The notes below the pieces were generated by a model. It was given only the letters and a program-made list of their open reading frames with translations, searched no databases and was not told the origin of the DNA. Shown piece by piece: positions 27,909 to 35,631 of a stretch of DNA of 64,000 nt. Numbering within the stretch: position 1 is the stretch's first letter; each line of letters begins with the position of its first letter. Origin of the DNA: JAJFUV01 sp964384215 (GTDB taxonomy: Bacteria; Acidobacteriota; Terriglobia; Bryobacterales; Bryobacteraceae); contig CAYLLB010000001.1 of NCBI GenBank assembly GCA_964384215.1, positions 62,001 through 126,000 on the forward strand. The letters run 5' to 3'. Position numbers and translations under genes: made by a program.

Positions 27909-28646
27909 ATGGCAAAAGCAGCCGAAGAAGTAATCGAGCGCGGCGAGCAGTTGAAGCGCGAAGGCGTCGTCATCCGGACGTACGATCTGTGGAAGACGTA
28001 CATCATGGGCGACCAGGAGATCCACGCCGTTTCCGGAGTGGATGTCGAGATTCGGAAAGGCGAATACGTCGCGATCATGGGGCCCTCCGGTTCGGGCAAG
28101 TCCACTCTGATGAACCTGATCGGGTGCCTGGACACGCCGACCAGCGGCCAGTACTACATCAACGGCAGCCTGGTCAGCGACATGAACGACGACGAACTGG
28201 CTCGGATCCGCAACCAGGAGATCGGCTTCGTATTCCAGACGTTCAATCTGTTGCCGCGCGCCTCCGCACTGCACAACGTGGAGTTGCCGCTGATTTACGC
28301 CGGCATCAAGAGCGAGGAGCGTCTGGAGCGCGCCAAGCAGGCCTTGCGACAGGTCGACCTGGAAGCGCGCATGTACCACAAGCCGAGCGAGCTTTCCGGC
28401 GGCCAGCGACAGAGGGTGGCGGTGGCGCGAGCGCTGGTGAACAACCCGTCGCTGCTGCTGGCCGACGAGCCCACCGGCAACCTGGACACCGCCACCGGCA
28501 ACGAAATCATGGCGTTGTTCGAGAAGTTGCACCAGCAAGGCAACACGATCGTGCTGGTCACGCACGAACTCGACATCGCCATGCACGCCTGGCGCGTCGT
28601 GCACATCCGCGACGGCAAAGTCGAACGCGACGAGAAGATCAAGTAG
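27909..28646 (+). CDS. ABC transporter ATP-binding protein (MacB/LolD type)
   Basis: 245 residues. Walker A GPSGSGKST, Q-loop in FVFQTFNLLPR, signature LSGGQRQRVAVARAL, Walker B LLLADEPTGNLD and His loop VTHELD are all intact. The family couples ATP hydrolysis to FtsX-like permeases in lipoprotein release or macrolide/peptide export. The first ~20 residues (charged, Glu/Lys-rich) are an extension. It follows the adaptor after 21 bases. No permease gene is next to it: the following gene is an alpha/beta hydrolase, so the membrane subunit must be elsewhere. Confidence 0.93.
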   Translation: MAKAAEEVIERGEQLKREGVVIRTYDLWKTYIMGDQEIHAVSGVDVEIRKGEYVAIMGPSGSGKSTLMNLIGCLDTPTSGQYYINGSLVSDMNDDELARIRNQEIGFVFQTFNLLPRASALHNVELPLIYAGIKSEERLERAKQALRQVDLEARMYHKPSELSGGQRQRVAVARALVNNPSLLLADEPTGNLDTATGNEIMALFEKLHQQGNTIVLVTHELDIAMHAWRVVHIRDGKVERDEKIK

Positions 28647-28699
28647 CGCCGCGCGAGCGGGGAGTCCGGCAGTAGTTTCCGGGGTGGCGCGCACGGAAC

Positions 28700-29641
28700 A
28701 TGAGAAGCTTCCTCGCTGGTATTGGCTTCATTGCGGGCACCGCGGCTGTTTTTCTCGCGCTGACCTATCCACGCTGTCATCGTGAGTTGAAAGTCGCGAA
28801 AGCGCGCCTGTTAGCGGGCAGCCGGATCCTGAAGACGGCCCACGGCGAGATCGAATACTCAGTTCAGGGAGAGGGCGTTCCCGTTCTGACGCTGCACGGC
28901 GCGGGTGGAGGCTACGACCAGGGCTTTTGGGCCGCCAAGCTTGTCTTCCCGGATGGGTACAAGCTCGTCTCGGTATCCCGGTACGGGTTCCTCCGCACGC
29001 CGCTCCCGCCGAATGCGTCGATCAGATCGCAGGCCACAGCCTACAAGGACCTTTTGGACCATCTTGGTATTCAGAAGATCGTTGTGCTGGGCAATTCGGC
29101 CGGGGGGCCGTCGGCCACGCAGTTCGCGAACGACTATCCGGAACGCGTCTCGGCGCTCATACTACTATCGGCGGTGAGCGAAGCATCGGCCACGGGCGAC
29201 AAGCCGGCATTTTACGCCGGCATCATCCACCGCATCCAACAGTCCGACTACGCCTACTGGCTCATGACCAAATTTCTGCGGCCGATGATGCTAAGCCTGG
29301 TGGGCGTACCTGGCCACGTCTACGCAAACTTCGATCCGGCCCAGAAGCAACGGGCGCAGGAGATGCTGGACATCATGCACCCCATGTCCCCACGCTATCG
29401 AGGCACCATGAATGACGGGGAGATGCTCCAGCGCGAAAGAGTCTCGACGGATCATGTGTCCGCGCGGACGCTGATCCTGCATGCCAAAGACGACGCACTG
29501 GTGAGCTATCGCCACGCCGAGCACGCGCATAAAGTCCTCAGAGGCTCGCGGTTGGTGCTATTCGAAACCGGTGGCCACGCCATGCTCTCGCAAACGGATG
29601 CCGTCAGGCAGAACGTGAGCGAGTATTTGCGATTGCAGTGA
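28700..29641 (+). CDS. Alpha/beta hydrolase, N-terminally membrane-anchored or exported
   Basis: 313 residues from ATG 28700. The first ~22 residues (FLAGIGFIAGTAAVFLALTY) are a membrane anchor or uncleaved signal. The alpha/beta-hydrolase core follows: oxyanion-hole LHGAGGGYDQG, nucleophile elbow VVLGNSAGGPS (Ser), acid in LILHAKDDALVSY (Asp) and His in FETGGHAMLSQ. The triad is complete, so it should be active. Substrate unknown; esterases, lipases and epoxide-type hydrolases share this fold. It starts 53 bases after the ABC ATPase and may be cotranscribed. Confidence 0.88.
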   Translation: MRSFLAGIGFIAGTAAVFLALTYPRCHRELKVAKARLLAGSRILKTAHGEIEYSVQGEGVPVLTLHGAGGGYDQGFWAAKLVFPDGYKLVSVSRYGFLRTPLPPNASIRSQATAYKDLLDHLGIQKIVVLGNSAGGPSATQFANDYPERVSALILLSAVSEASATGDKPAFYAGIIHRIQQSDYAYWLMTKFLRPMMLSLVGVPGHVYANFDPAQKQRAQEMLDIMHPMSPRYRGTMNDGEMLQRERVSTDHVSARTLILHAKDDALVSYRHAEHAHKVLRGSRLVLFETGGHAMLSQTDAVRQNVSEYLRLQ

Positions 29642-29895
29642 CTGGTTGCCGGGTCCGACTCCATTTGCGGCTTACGTAGTGTCCCTTACGGCGCACTTAG
29701 GCACTTGGCGAGGCGCAAGCTACCGTGACGGTGCGAAGTCCGATGGCCGCTCACTCCCGTGGAGGCTTACGGTCAACAGCGGGCGAATGTCGCTGCACCC
29801 CATGGGCTGGTACAGAATGTTCGTAGATACTGCATCCGATGCACCGGCCTACAATGAGAATGTCACGCTTCGAAGCCAGGCCCTCGGAGGTTGCT

Positions 29896-30195
29896 GTGCT
29901 TCTCTGTTCGCTATGCCACAAGGCCCTGGAAGGCCAACCTGCCGCTTCTACCTGCGGCGGCATCATGGGCGGTGAGTACGTCGAGTCGTGGTATCTCTGC
30001 ACGTCCTGCGGAGTCTACACGAAGGAGATTTACCATGACCGATTCTGCGGCGAACCTTCCGTCCTGGCCACTGGACCGATAGCAAAGGCAGATGGCGACA
30101 AGAAGGTCGCACTGATCCGGCGCTGCTCCCGCACTTGGGACAAGCACTGCCGGTGCCGGAGCCATATGACTTACTTCGATGGCCGCCTCGACTGA
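29896..30195 (+). CDS. Small Cys-rich, probable zinc-binding protein of unknown function
   Basis: 99 residues from GTG 29896 with CGGAGG at 29885-29890, five bases upstream, which decides the start over longer possibilities. Pairs of Cys form apparent zinc-ribbon knuckles: LLCSLCHKALEG, then YLCTSCGVYTKEI. A second Cys-rich block follows near the end (IRRCSRTWDKHCRCRSHMTY). The middle IYHDRFCGEP and the closing YFDGRLD look conserved-like, since Cys, aromatic and Asp residues fall in regular positions. The Cys pattern and the ribosome binding site argue that it is a real gene, although I cannot name the family. Bases 29642-29895 upstream hold no gene I can support. Confidence 0.6.
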   Translation: MLLCSLCHKALEGQPAASTCGGIMGGEYVESWYLCTSCGVYTKEIYHDRFCGEPSVLATGPIAKADGDKKVALIRRCSRTWDKHCRCRSHMTYFDGRLD

Positions 30196-30258
30196 GAAGC
30201 ACCGTTCCCGGACGGAGATGATAGCGCCCGCTGGGCCCTCACGCACCCCCTGATGCTC

Positions 30259-30305
30259 CGGACTCGGGTTGGAGTCCGATATTACCGGGCGGCCGAACGG
30301 CCCGG
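30259..30305. promoter_or_regulatory. Two adjacent GC-rich hairpins in an intergenic region
   Basis: CGGACTC (30259-30265) pairs with GAGTCCG (30272-30278) around a six-base loop, and CCGGGC (30285-30290) pairs with GCCCGG (30300-30305). They lie between the small Cys-rich gene and the membrane-protein gene at 30382. No T-run follows, so a standard rho-independent terminator is not supported. They may be a weak terminator or a protein-binding palindrome pair. Confidence 0.35.
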
Positions 30306-30381
30306 AGTCGAGGGGCATCCGAAGCCGGAGGTCCCGAACGAGTGAATTTCGTGATACACTCCCCTGCGACTGGGCGGGCCC

Positions 30382-30972
30382 ATGATCTCCAGGCTCGATT
30401 TCTTGTTCCCTTGCGGAGTTCCGGATCCATCCTCGCCTCAGTATCAGCGGATGATCGCTGAGATCGGCAGGGACGGTCGCTGGTTCGAACGGTTCTTTCT
30501 GATCGTCGCCCTGCTGTGCATGATACCGGTGGTGCTGTTCGTGGGCGGCGCGGTGTGGGAACTGATCCGGCGAAACCGTGTTTCGGCCGAAGTGTTTATC
30601 GGGCTAGTATTCCTGGTGTTCGGATGCGTTGCTTTCGCTATTTGTCATTATCACGAGAAGCCGCGAAGGCCTTACCGCCTCACCCGCGAGGAGTATTCGA
30701 AATACAAAGTGGTGGAAGCCCGCGTCACCAAGCTCGGCATGGTTACGCAGCAAAGGCCGAGCTACGATCGTTACCGCCGGCTCCGCTGGAAGTCCGAGCC
30801 ACCGCTGGCCCGGGAGGGATGGTCGCCGAGATTCTTCGTTTCTAGCAAGCCGTTGCTTGGCAAAGCGGTCGAATCGCCCGAGGTCCGGTTGAATGACGTT
30901 GTCTATGTTGGGCTGGATCCTTCCGGACGACTTCCCCCGTTGTTTCTAGGCGTGAAAAGCGCCGCGCGCTGA
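30382..30972 (+). CDS. Hypothetical membrane protein, two helices
   Basis: 196 residues from ATG 30382. Two hydrophobic helices, around residues 40-60 (FFLIVALLCMIPVVLFVGGA) and 70-90 (VFIGLVFLVFGCVAFAICH), are followed by a ~100-residue soluble part with a beta-rich pattern (YKVVEARVTKLGMV, FFVSSKPLLGKAVE, LNDVVYVGLDPSGRLPPLFL). The last part may be a small beta-barrel. I recognise no family. The gene is in the low-density region between the Cys-rich gene and another unknown membrane protein. Confidence 0.55.
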   Translation: MISRLDFLFPCGVPDPSSPQYQRMIAEIGRDGRWFERFFLIVALLCMIPVVLFVGGAVWELIRRNRVSAEVFIGLVFLVFGCVAFAICHYHEKPRRPYRLTREEYSKYKVVEARVTKLGMVTQQRPSYDRYRRLRWKSEPPLAREGWSPRFFVSSKPLLGKAVESPEVRLNDVVYVGLDPSGRLPPLFLGVKSAAR

Positions 30973-31007
30973 AGGGTGGGGGAGAGAACCGCCGTGAGTA
31001 AGATTGC

Positions 31008-31745
31008 ATGAACCGTTTCGCGTTGCCCGACCTTCCGCTCTGGATGTGGCTGGCCGTCGTGGCGATACCCGTGGTGTGTGTATGCATCATGGCGCTGGTG
31101 TGGGTGTGGGCTCTGCGTGCGAGCGCGCGCTGGGAGGCGAAACGCCAGTCAGTGATAGCGCAGTTCCTGGCCTCACGGGGGATGCGTCTTTCAGCCGAGG
31201 ATGCGGACCGCGAGCGCACGGAGGCGGCGCTGGCAGAACTGGGTGGGGCCGGCACCTTCGGCGTCTACTGGGTGGCGTACGACAATGGCAGCATGTTGTT
31301 CGAGTACCAGGTTGGCCCGGGGGATCAGCGTGGGTACGGCTATCTGGGGCGATCCCCTTTCGCAGATCTGGCTGGGAGTGTGAAGATCTCGCCCAGGGCC
31401 AAGTGGTTGAGCGTCGATTCCGCGCCGGTGTTCCGTCTGGGCCGTGAGGTGGGCGAAGAATGGACCAGTCCCGAGTTTCATAAGCGTTACCAGGTGGTTG
31501 CACAAGATGCCATCCAGGGAGCGCGAGTGGTCACCTCGAGGCTCCAGTTTCTGCTGCTTGAGCTGCCAGACGTGAACCGCGCAACCATTGACCGGGAGCT
31601 CGTCGAGGTGGCCGTGGACGCAAGTCATTGGACGGTACTCGGAAGGAAAGGCGATTGGGGTCTTCGGAAAATCGAGGACGGATTTCCCGCCATCGAGGAC
31701 CACCTCCGCCTGGCCGGCCGCATTCGTGACGCGATGGGACGATGA
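31008..31745 (+). CDS. Hypothetical protein with one N-terminal membrane helix
   Basis: 245 residues from ATG 31008, 35 bases after the previous gene. A helix near residues 12-35 (LWMWLAVVAIPVVCVCIMAL) precedes a cytoplasmic-looking domain with the patterns FGVYWVAYDNGSMLFEYQV and ISPRAKWLSVDSAPVFRLG, then EFHKRYQVVAQDA. The alternation of beta strands and Arg-rich segments resembles DUF3137-type proteins, but I am not confident. It may be functionally linked to the preceding membrane protein because both are short, adjacent and same-strand. Confidence 0.55.
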   Translation: MNRFALPDLPLWMWLAVVAIPVVCVCIMALVWVWALRASARWEAKRQSVIAQFLASRGMRLSAEDADRERTEAALAELGGAGTFGVYWVAYDNGSMLFEYQVGPGDQRGYGYLGRSPFADLAGSVKISPRAKWLSVDSAPVFRLGREVGEEWTSPEFHKRYQVVAQDAIQGARVVTSRLQFLLLELPDVNRATIDRELVEVAVDASHWTVLGRKGDWGLRKIEDGFPAIEDHLRLAGRIRDAMGR

Positions 31746-32240
31746 ATGTGGGCCACCCGGATGGTCGCTGTCCGGACACGATTCACATGATCATGTATTC
31801 GCCAATCGGCTGATGTTCCTGACGATCCTCGACGCGCATCGGAAGCGGATTACAGCCTGCCCAAGTGTGTACTTGAGCATCTCAAGTTACTTTCCTCTCT
31901 GCAAAGTCCGGCCATAACCTATGCTATTGAATCGGCTAAGGATCACAGCTACAGCAACGGCGTCGCGCGGATGCGAAAACGTCTGCAACACCCGAATGGG
32001 GCCGCTATTCGTGCGGTGCGCAGGTGCATGGCCGATCCGGATCAATTCCCAGCGTGGCCATAGCATCTATGGGAATAATAAGAGGCCAAGAGCTGACAGT
32101 CACAGCATAAACGAATCGATAAAACACTGATAAGCGAAAAAGGTCTTGTAACGTTGCAGGCATTATCTCGAAAGAATGCACCAGCAGGTGGCTTGCCGGA
32201 GAGTTGAAAGCGTCGAACCGGCAGGGGTTGTCCCGGGTCT
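31746..32240. other. Gene-poor stretch before the Gfo/Idh/MocA pseudogene
   Basis: No supportable gene over about 495 bases. The base composition is less GC-rich than in neighbouring genes. One frame reads the fragment VARMRKRLQHPNGAAIRAVR near 31960-32020 without a recognisable family. The sequence may be decayed DNA associated with the truncated oxidoreductase downstream. Confidence 0.45.
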
Positions 32241-32244
32241 GGCA

Positions 32245-32823
32245 GGGCAACAACGCCGAACCATGCTCAGTGGCTGCGCATCATCACGGATTTTCTGCAA
32301 CACGCCGGTTGCCAGTGCGTCGCGGTTTGCGATACTTTCCGCGACCGGCGGGAAAGCCGCGCCTATCGAATCGACGAAGCCTCCGCCCCGGCCCATGGTT
32401 CCGGTCGAGTACGAAGGGACGGGCATGATCCCCAAGGAGGGCCTCTACAACACGGTCATGAAGTGGAATGTGCGTTGCCGGTACGCGGACGCACTCACCC
32501 TGACCTTCACCACCGGTTCAGATTCGACGACCTTCCACGGAACCGAAGGCTGGCTGCGCATCTGCCGCAACAAGATCGAGTCGGAACCCGCGTCGCTCGC
32601 CGCCGCCGCACTCGAAGTCAGCCGGTTCGGGGTGATGGGGCGCAACCACACGCGCAATTTCCTGGATTCCATACGCGGCCAGGCCACGCCGGAGAGCCCC
32701 ATCGACTGCGCCGTGCGCACCGGCCGCAAGATCCGCTGGGATCCGGTGAAGGAAACCATCGTGGGCGACGCCGAGGCTGCCCGGATGCTCGACCGGCCGT
32801 TGCGTAAGCCTTGGACTCTCTGA
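32245..32823 (+). pseudogene. Gfo/Idh/MocA-family oxidoreductase, remnant
   Basis: Two fragments of one family lie in different frames. The N-terminal scrap, in the frame of base 32268, reads ITDFLQHAGCQCVAVCDTF then RDRRESRAYRIDEA, the strand and cofactor-binding loop after the Rossmann motif. From ~32395 another frame reads PVEYEGTG, GLYNTVMKWNVRCRYADALT, GTEGWLRICR, NHTRNFLDSIRG and TGRKIRWDPVKETIVGDAEA, the C-terminal part of the family. The stretch that normally lies between the two is missing. Within the C-part the segment between CAVR and TGRKIRWDP is also shorter than usual. The glycine-rich motif GxGxxG is gone. It can no longer work as an NAD(P)-dependent sugar oxidoreductase. Confidence 0.8.
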
Positions 32824-32833
32824 GGCTGTACGC

Positions 32834-33523
32834 TCAATGGCAGCGCACGTGGGCGGCACCGTGCGCCATCCCGCCCAGGATTCCCTTGCGAACGAGCATG
32901 GCCGCCATGACCAGCATCAGACCGCCCGTAAGCCAGTGGAGGCGGCGTCCGGCCATCGGCGCCAGCTTTCCTCCGGCGATTGAGATGACCGTGAGCGGCA
33001 GCGCACTGGTCAGGCCGAGGACGAGCATGGTCGCCGCGCCCCACATTGGCGAACCCATCGACGCTCCGGCGGCGACGAAGGCGTAAGTCATTGGGCAGGG
33101 AAGTAGGCCGTTGGCCATGCCGGCCACCAGTTTTCCGCTGGGTCCTCCGGCATGCGCCAGTTGTCCGAATGCGCGCCCCGCCGAGCCGAACCAGCGCGTG
33201 ACGGCCTCGGGCCATCGCCACAGGCCGAAGGTTTCGAGCGCCACGAAGATGAGCACCGCGGCGGCGGCGAAAACCAGGATGCGCCCGCCCGTGCGCACCG
33301 GAGCCGCGCGCAGGATCGCCTCGCCCAACGCTCCCGCAACCGCGCCCATCAGAACGTAGGCGAAGGTCTTGCCCACGAAGTACAGAAACAAGGACGCCGG
33401 ACGTCCGGGCGGACGACCCGACGTGATCAGTAGACAGAATCCACCGCACATGCCCGCGCAGTGCAAGGTTCCGGCCAGCCCCATGACAAACAAGGCCGGC
33501 AACATTGTGAGGAAGTGGTCCAT
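32834..33523 (-). CDS. TauE/SafE-like (UreH-type) membrane protein, last gene of the respiratory operon
   Basis: 229 residues from ATG 33523, two bases after the actF stop. Six or so hydrophobic segments. Helix 1 holds MGLAGTLHCAGMCGGFCLLI, the H-C-x3-C signature of the SafE/UreH-like branch found beside cbb3 oxidase genes and thought to take part in metal or redox handling of the oxidase. A second conserved block is AGMANGLLPCPMTYAFVAAGA, with the Pro-Cys-Pro that mirrors DsbD-like proteins. Likely a helper for copper or heme delivery to the oxidase, which is inference. The C-terminus is His-rich. Confidence 0.8.
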   Translation of the reverse strand: MDHFLTMLPALFVMGLAGTLHCAGMCGGFCLLITSGRPPGRPASLFLYFVGKTFAYVLMGAVAGALGEAILRAAPVRTGGRILVFAAAAVLIFVALETFGLWRWPEAVTRWFGSAGRAFGQLAHAGGPSGKLVAGMANGLLPCPMTYAFVAAGASMGSPMWGAATMLVLGLTSALPLTVISIAGGKLAPMAGRRLHWLTGGLMLVMAAMLVRKGILGGMAHGAAHVRCH

Positions 33524-33525
33524 AA

Positions 33526-34644
33526 TCAGTGTTCGCGGTGCGCGGGAGGTTCCGTCATCCCGGCGACCGGGTAGCGGCGGTTGTGCAGGATCCAGCACCA
33601 GAGAAACGCGCCGGCGAATCCCAGGCCCATCAACGCTTCGATTACGACGGGCGCCCCGGGACCGCGCGAAACCGCAGGCACGATCCACACATAGCGTTCC
33701 AGCCACATCATCACGAGAATCCAGACACCGATCCACATCAGACGCCCGGGCTGCCGTTTAAGGGACTTGCTGAGAAGGATCACGAGCGGCACGAGGAATC
33801 CGCCGTAGGTCATGACCCATGCGTAGGGCGCGAAGGGCATCTCGTAGTAGCGGCGAATAACGTAGGCAATCTCTTCGGGGAGATTCCCGTACCAGAACAC
33901 CAGCCACTGCGCCCAGAACAGTCCACCGCTCAGAAGGCAGAAGCCGAACAGCAGGCGGCCGAGGTCGTGGCTCTCATCCGGCCCGATGAAACGCTCCAGC
34001 CCCCACACGCCGCGGCACACCACGCTCGCGACAACCAGCGCCGCCAGCATGGCGTAAAAGGCGCAGACGAAGGAATACCAACCAAACAGCGTCGAGTACC
34101 AGTGCGGGTCTAGCGACATCACCAGATCGAATGCCAGAAGCGTAAAGACGAGGCCGTGGCCGATCAGAAGCACCGGGGCGAGAAAGGCTGTGCGCCGCCC
34201 ACCGCATCGCTGCGAATCGTAGACAAAGAAGAAGCTCAGACCGAATAGCGCCGCGCAGGCGAAGATGTCGCGCGCGGCCAGAAACGGCAAGTTCAGCCAG
34301 AGCTGCTTCGCCGCGATGGGATGCGCCACCCACGGAAATACGCGCGCCGCGCCGAACAACAAGAAAACGATGAGCAGCACGAACGAGATGGGCAGGAAGA
34401 AACACATGCTCTCGCCCAGACGCCTGTAAGCATCGCCCCATCGCCCCTTGCACACAGTGTAAGCGGCGGAGAACGCTACGCCGGATTGCGCGATGCCGGT
34501 GAAGAACACCCAGTTGAGAAGCAACGCTTCCCAGGCGCGCTGCGCCTGGCCGGTCGCGAGCGCCGCCACAAACGCGGCCACGCCCACCAGCGTGAGAAGC
34601 TGCGAGATGCGGACGATTTTCGGTTCGGCGGCGGCCTGGTTCAT
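33526..34644 (-). CDS. actF: Alternative complex III subunit ActF, quinol-binding membrane subunit
   Basis: 372 residues, about ten membrane helices, with no heme motif. It fits the ActF subunit (a shorter paralogue of ActC that lacks the full NrfD signature), as in quinol:cytochrome c oxidoreductase. Motifs such as DLVMSLDPHWYSTLFGWY and the following GLERFIGPDESHDLGRLLF are typical of the family. Position last in the act set (A-B-C-D-E-F) agrees. Its ATG overlaps the actE stop as ATGA (34641-34644), so translation is coupled. Start 34644 was chosen over a longer frame because of that overlap. Confidence 0.88.
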   Translation of the reverse strand: MNQAAAEPKIVRISQLLTLVGVAAFVAALATGQAQRAWEALLLNWVFFTGIAQSGVAFSAAYTVCKGRWGDAYRRLGESMCFFLPISFVLLIVFLLFGAARVFPWVAHPIAAKQLWLNLPFLAARDIFACAALFGLSFFFVYDSQRCGGRRTAFLAPVLLIGHGLVFTLLAFDLVMSLDPHWYSTLFGWYSFVCAFYAMLAALVVASVVCRGVWGLERFIGPDESHDLGRLLFGFCLLSGGLFWAQWLVFWYGNLPEEIAYVIRRYYEMPFAPYAWVMTYGGFLVPLVILLSKSLKRQPGRLMWIGVWILVMMWLERYVWIVPAVSRGPGAPVVIEALMGLGFAGAFLWCWILHNRRYPVAGMTEPPAHREH

Positions 34645-35132
34645 TTTCGTTGCAGTTTCCGGATGTAGTTCACCACGTGCCAACGTTCAGCCGGGGAAAG
34701 GTTTTCGGCCTGCGACGGCATGATTTCGGTGCCGTAGCGGATGGTGTAGTAGAAGAATCCGTCGGCGGCCTTCACGTACTTCTCATCGGTGAGGTTGGCC
34801 ACCTTGGCCATCTTCGGGGCCACGGGCCCGTCGCCGCGTCCCGCCGCGCCATGGCAAGGCGTGCAATAGATGCGGAAGAGCTTTTCGCCCTGTTCGGCGC
34901 TTTTCGGGTTCGCGGGCACCGGGTTGATCAAAGTCTTTTCCGCGTCCGCCTTGGCCACAGGCGCCTCGAATTCACTGGATACCGCGCCCTCGGCGAGCGG
35001 ACGCGGGTCCTCTTGCGCGCGGAAAGACGGCTGGCTGGCCATGTCGCGGCGGATGCGCAGGTCGCCGCCGGTAGGGTAACGTTCGCAGGAAACCAACAGG
35101 CCCACGAGGAGGAACGCGCTAAACTTCCACAT
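34641..35132 (-). CDS. actE: Alternative complex III subunit ActE, monoheme c-type lipoprotein
   Basis: 163 residues. Signal and lipobox LLVGLLVSCERY (Cys near residue 16) anchor it to the membrane. One heme c site is IYCTPCHGAAGRGDGPVA with a likely axial Met in the later GTEIMPSQAENLSP. The rest is a class-I cytochrome c fold. ActE is the electron-carrying lipoprotein of ACIII. It overlaps actD by 14 bases and actF by four. Confidence 0.9.
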   Translation of the reverse strand: MWKFSAFLLVGLLVSCERYPTGGDLRIRRDMASQPSFRAQEDPRPLAEGAVSSEFEAPVAKADAEKTLINPVPANPKSAEQGEKLFRIYCTPCHGAAGRGDGPVAPKMAKVANLTDEKYVKAADGFFYYTIRYGTEIMPSQAENLSPAERWHVVNYIRKLQRK

Positions 35133-35631
35133 GCTTCACCTCCTCAGCCCCGAATTCGCGCAGCAGATCGCCGGCGCCGGCACATTGCTCGCTGGAACAG
35201 ATCACCTGCAGCCCGAAGCGGTTCCCCGTCAGCCTCGCGTCGTAGCCGCGGCCCACCTGGATGCGGGGCAGACGCGCGTTGAACAGCATGCCACCCACCG
35301 TGAACAGCGTCCCGAACAGGATGGTGCACACATAAGCGATCACGCCGAAGGGCGTCAACGACATGAGCGGCTTGCCGCCGACAATGATCGGGTAGTGCGC
35401 CGCGGAACCCGTGGTGAGCGCCCAACCAACGCCAAATCCGATGAGCCCGCCCGCCAGCGTAAAAAAACGCACCGGGCTGCGCTTGTTCTCGATTGCTACA
35501 TCGAGCCTGGTGAGCGGAACGGGTGATATGACCTGCAGCCGTTCGTAGCCCGCCGCGCGCGCGCCTTTCACCGCGTCTTCGAGCAGGTCCACTTCGGCGA
35601 AGAAACCGATGACGCTGTACCCGCCGTTCAT
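35119..35631 (-). CDS. actD: Alternative complex III subunit ActD (DUF3341)
   Basis: 170 residues. The N-terminal soluble part (VIGFFAEVDLLEDAVKGARA) is followed by two helices (FFTLAGGLIGFGVGWALTTG and FGVIAYVCTILFGTLFTVGG), the organisation of DUF3341. The last soluble segment (DARLTGNRFGLQVICSSEQC) is followed by an acidic tail. It is a non-heme structural subunit of ACIII at the membrane. ATG 35631 sits in the ATGA overlap with actC. Confidence 0.92.
   Translation of the reverse strand: MNGGYSVIGFFAEVDLLEDAVKGARAAGYERLQVISPVPLTRLDVAIENKRSPVRFFTLAGGLIGFGVGWALTTGSAAHYPIIVGGKPLMSLTPFGVIAYVCTILFGTLFTVGGMLFNARLPRIQVGRGYDARLTGNRFGLQVICSSEQCAGAGDLLREFGAEEVKHVEV

Noticed and set aside
31860..32130. 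Possible small genes in the 31.9-32.1 kb gap
   Set aside because: The short frames lack ribosome binding sites and recognisable motifs; I could not support any of them.
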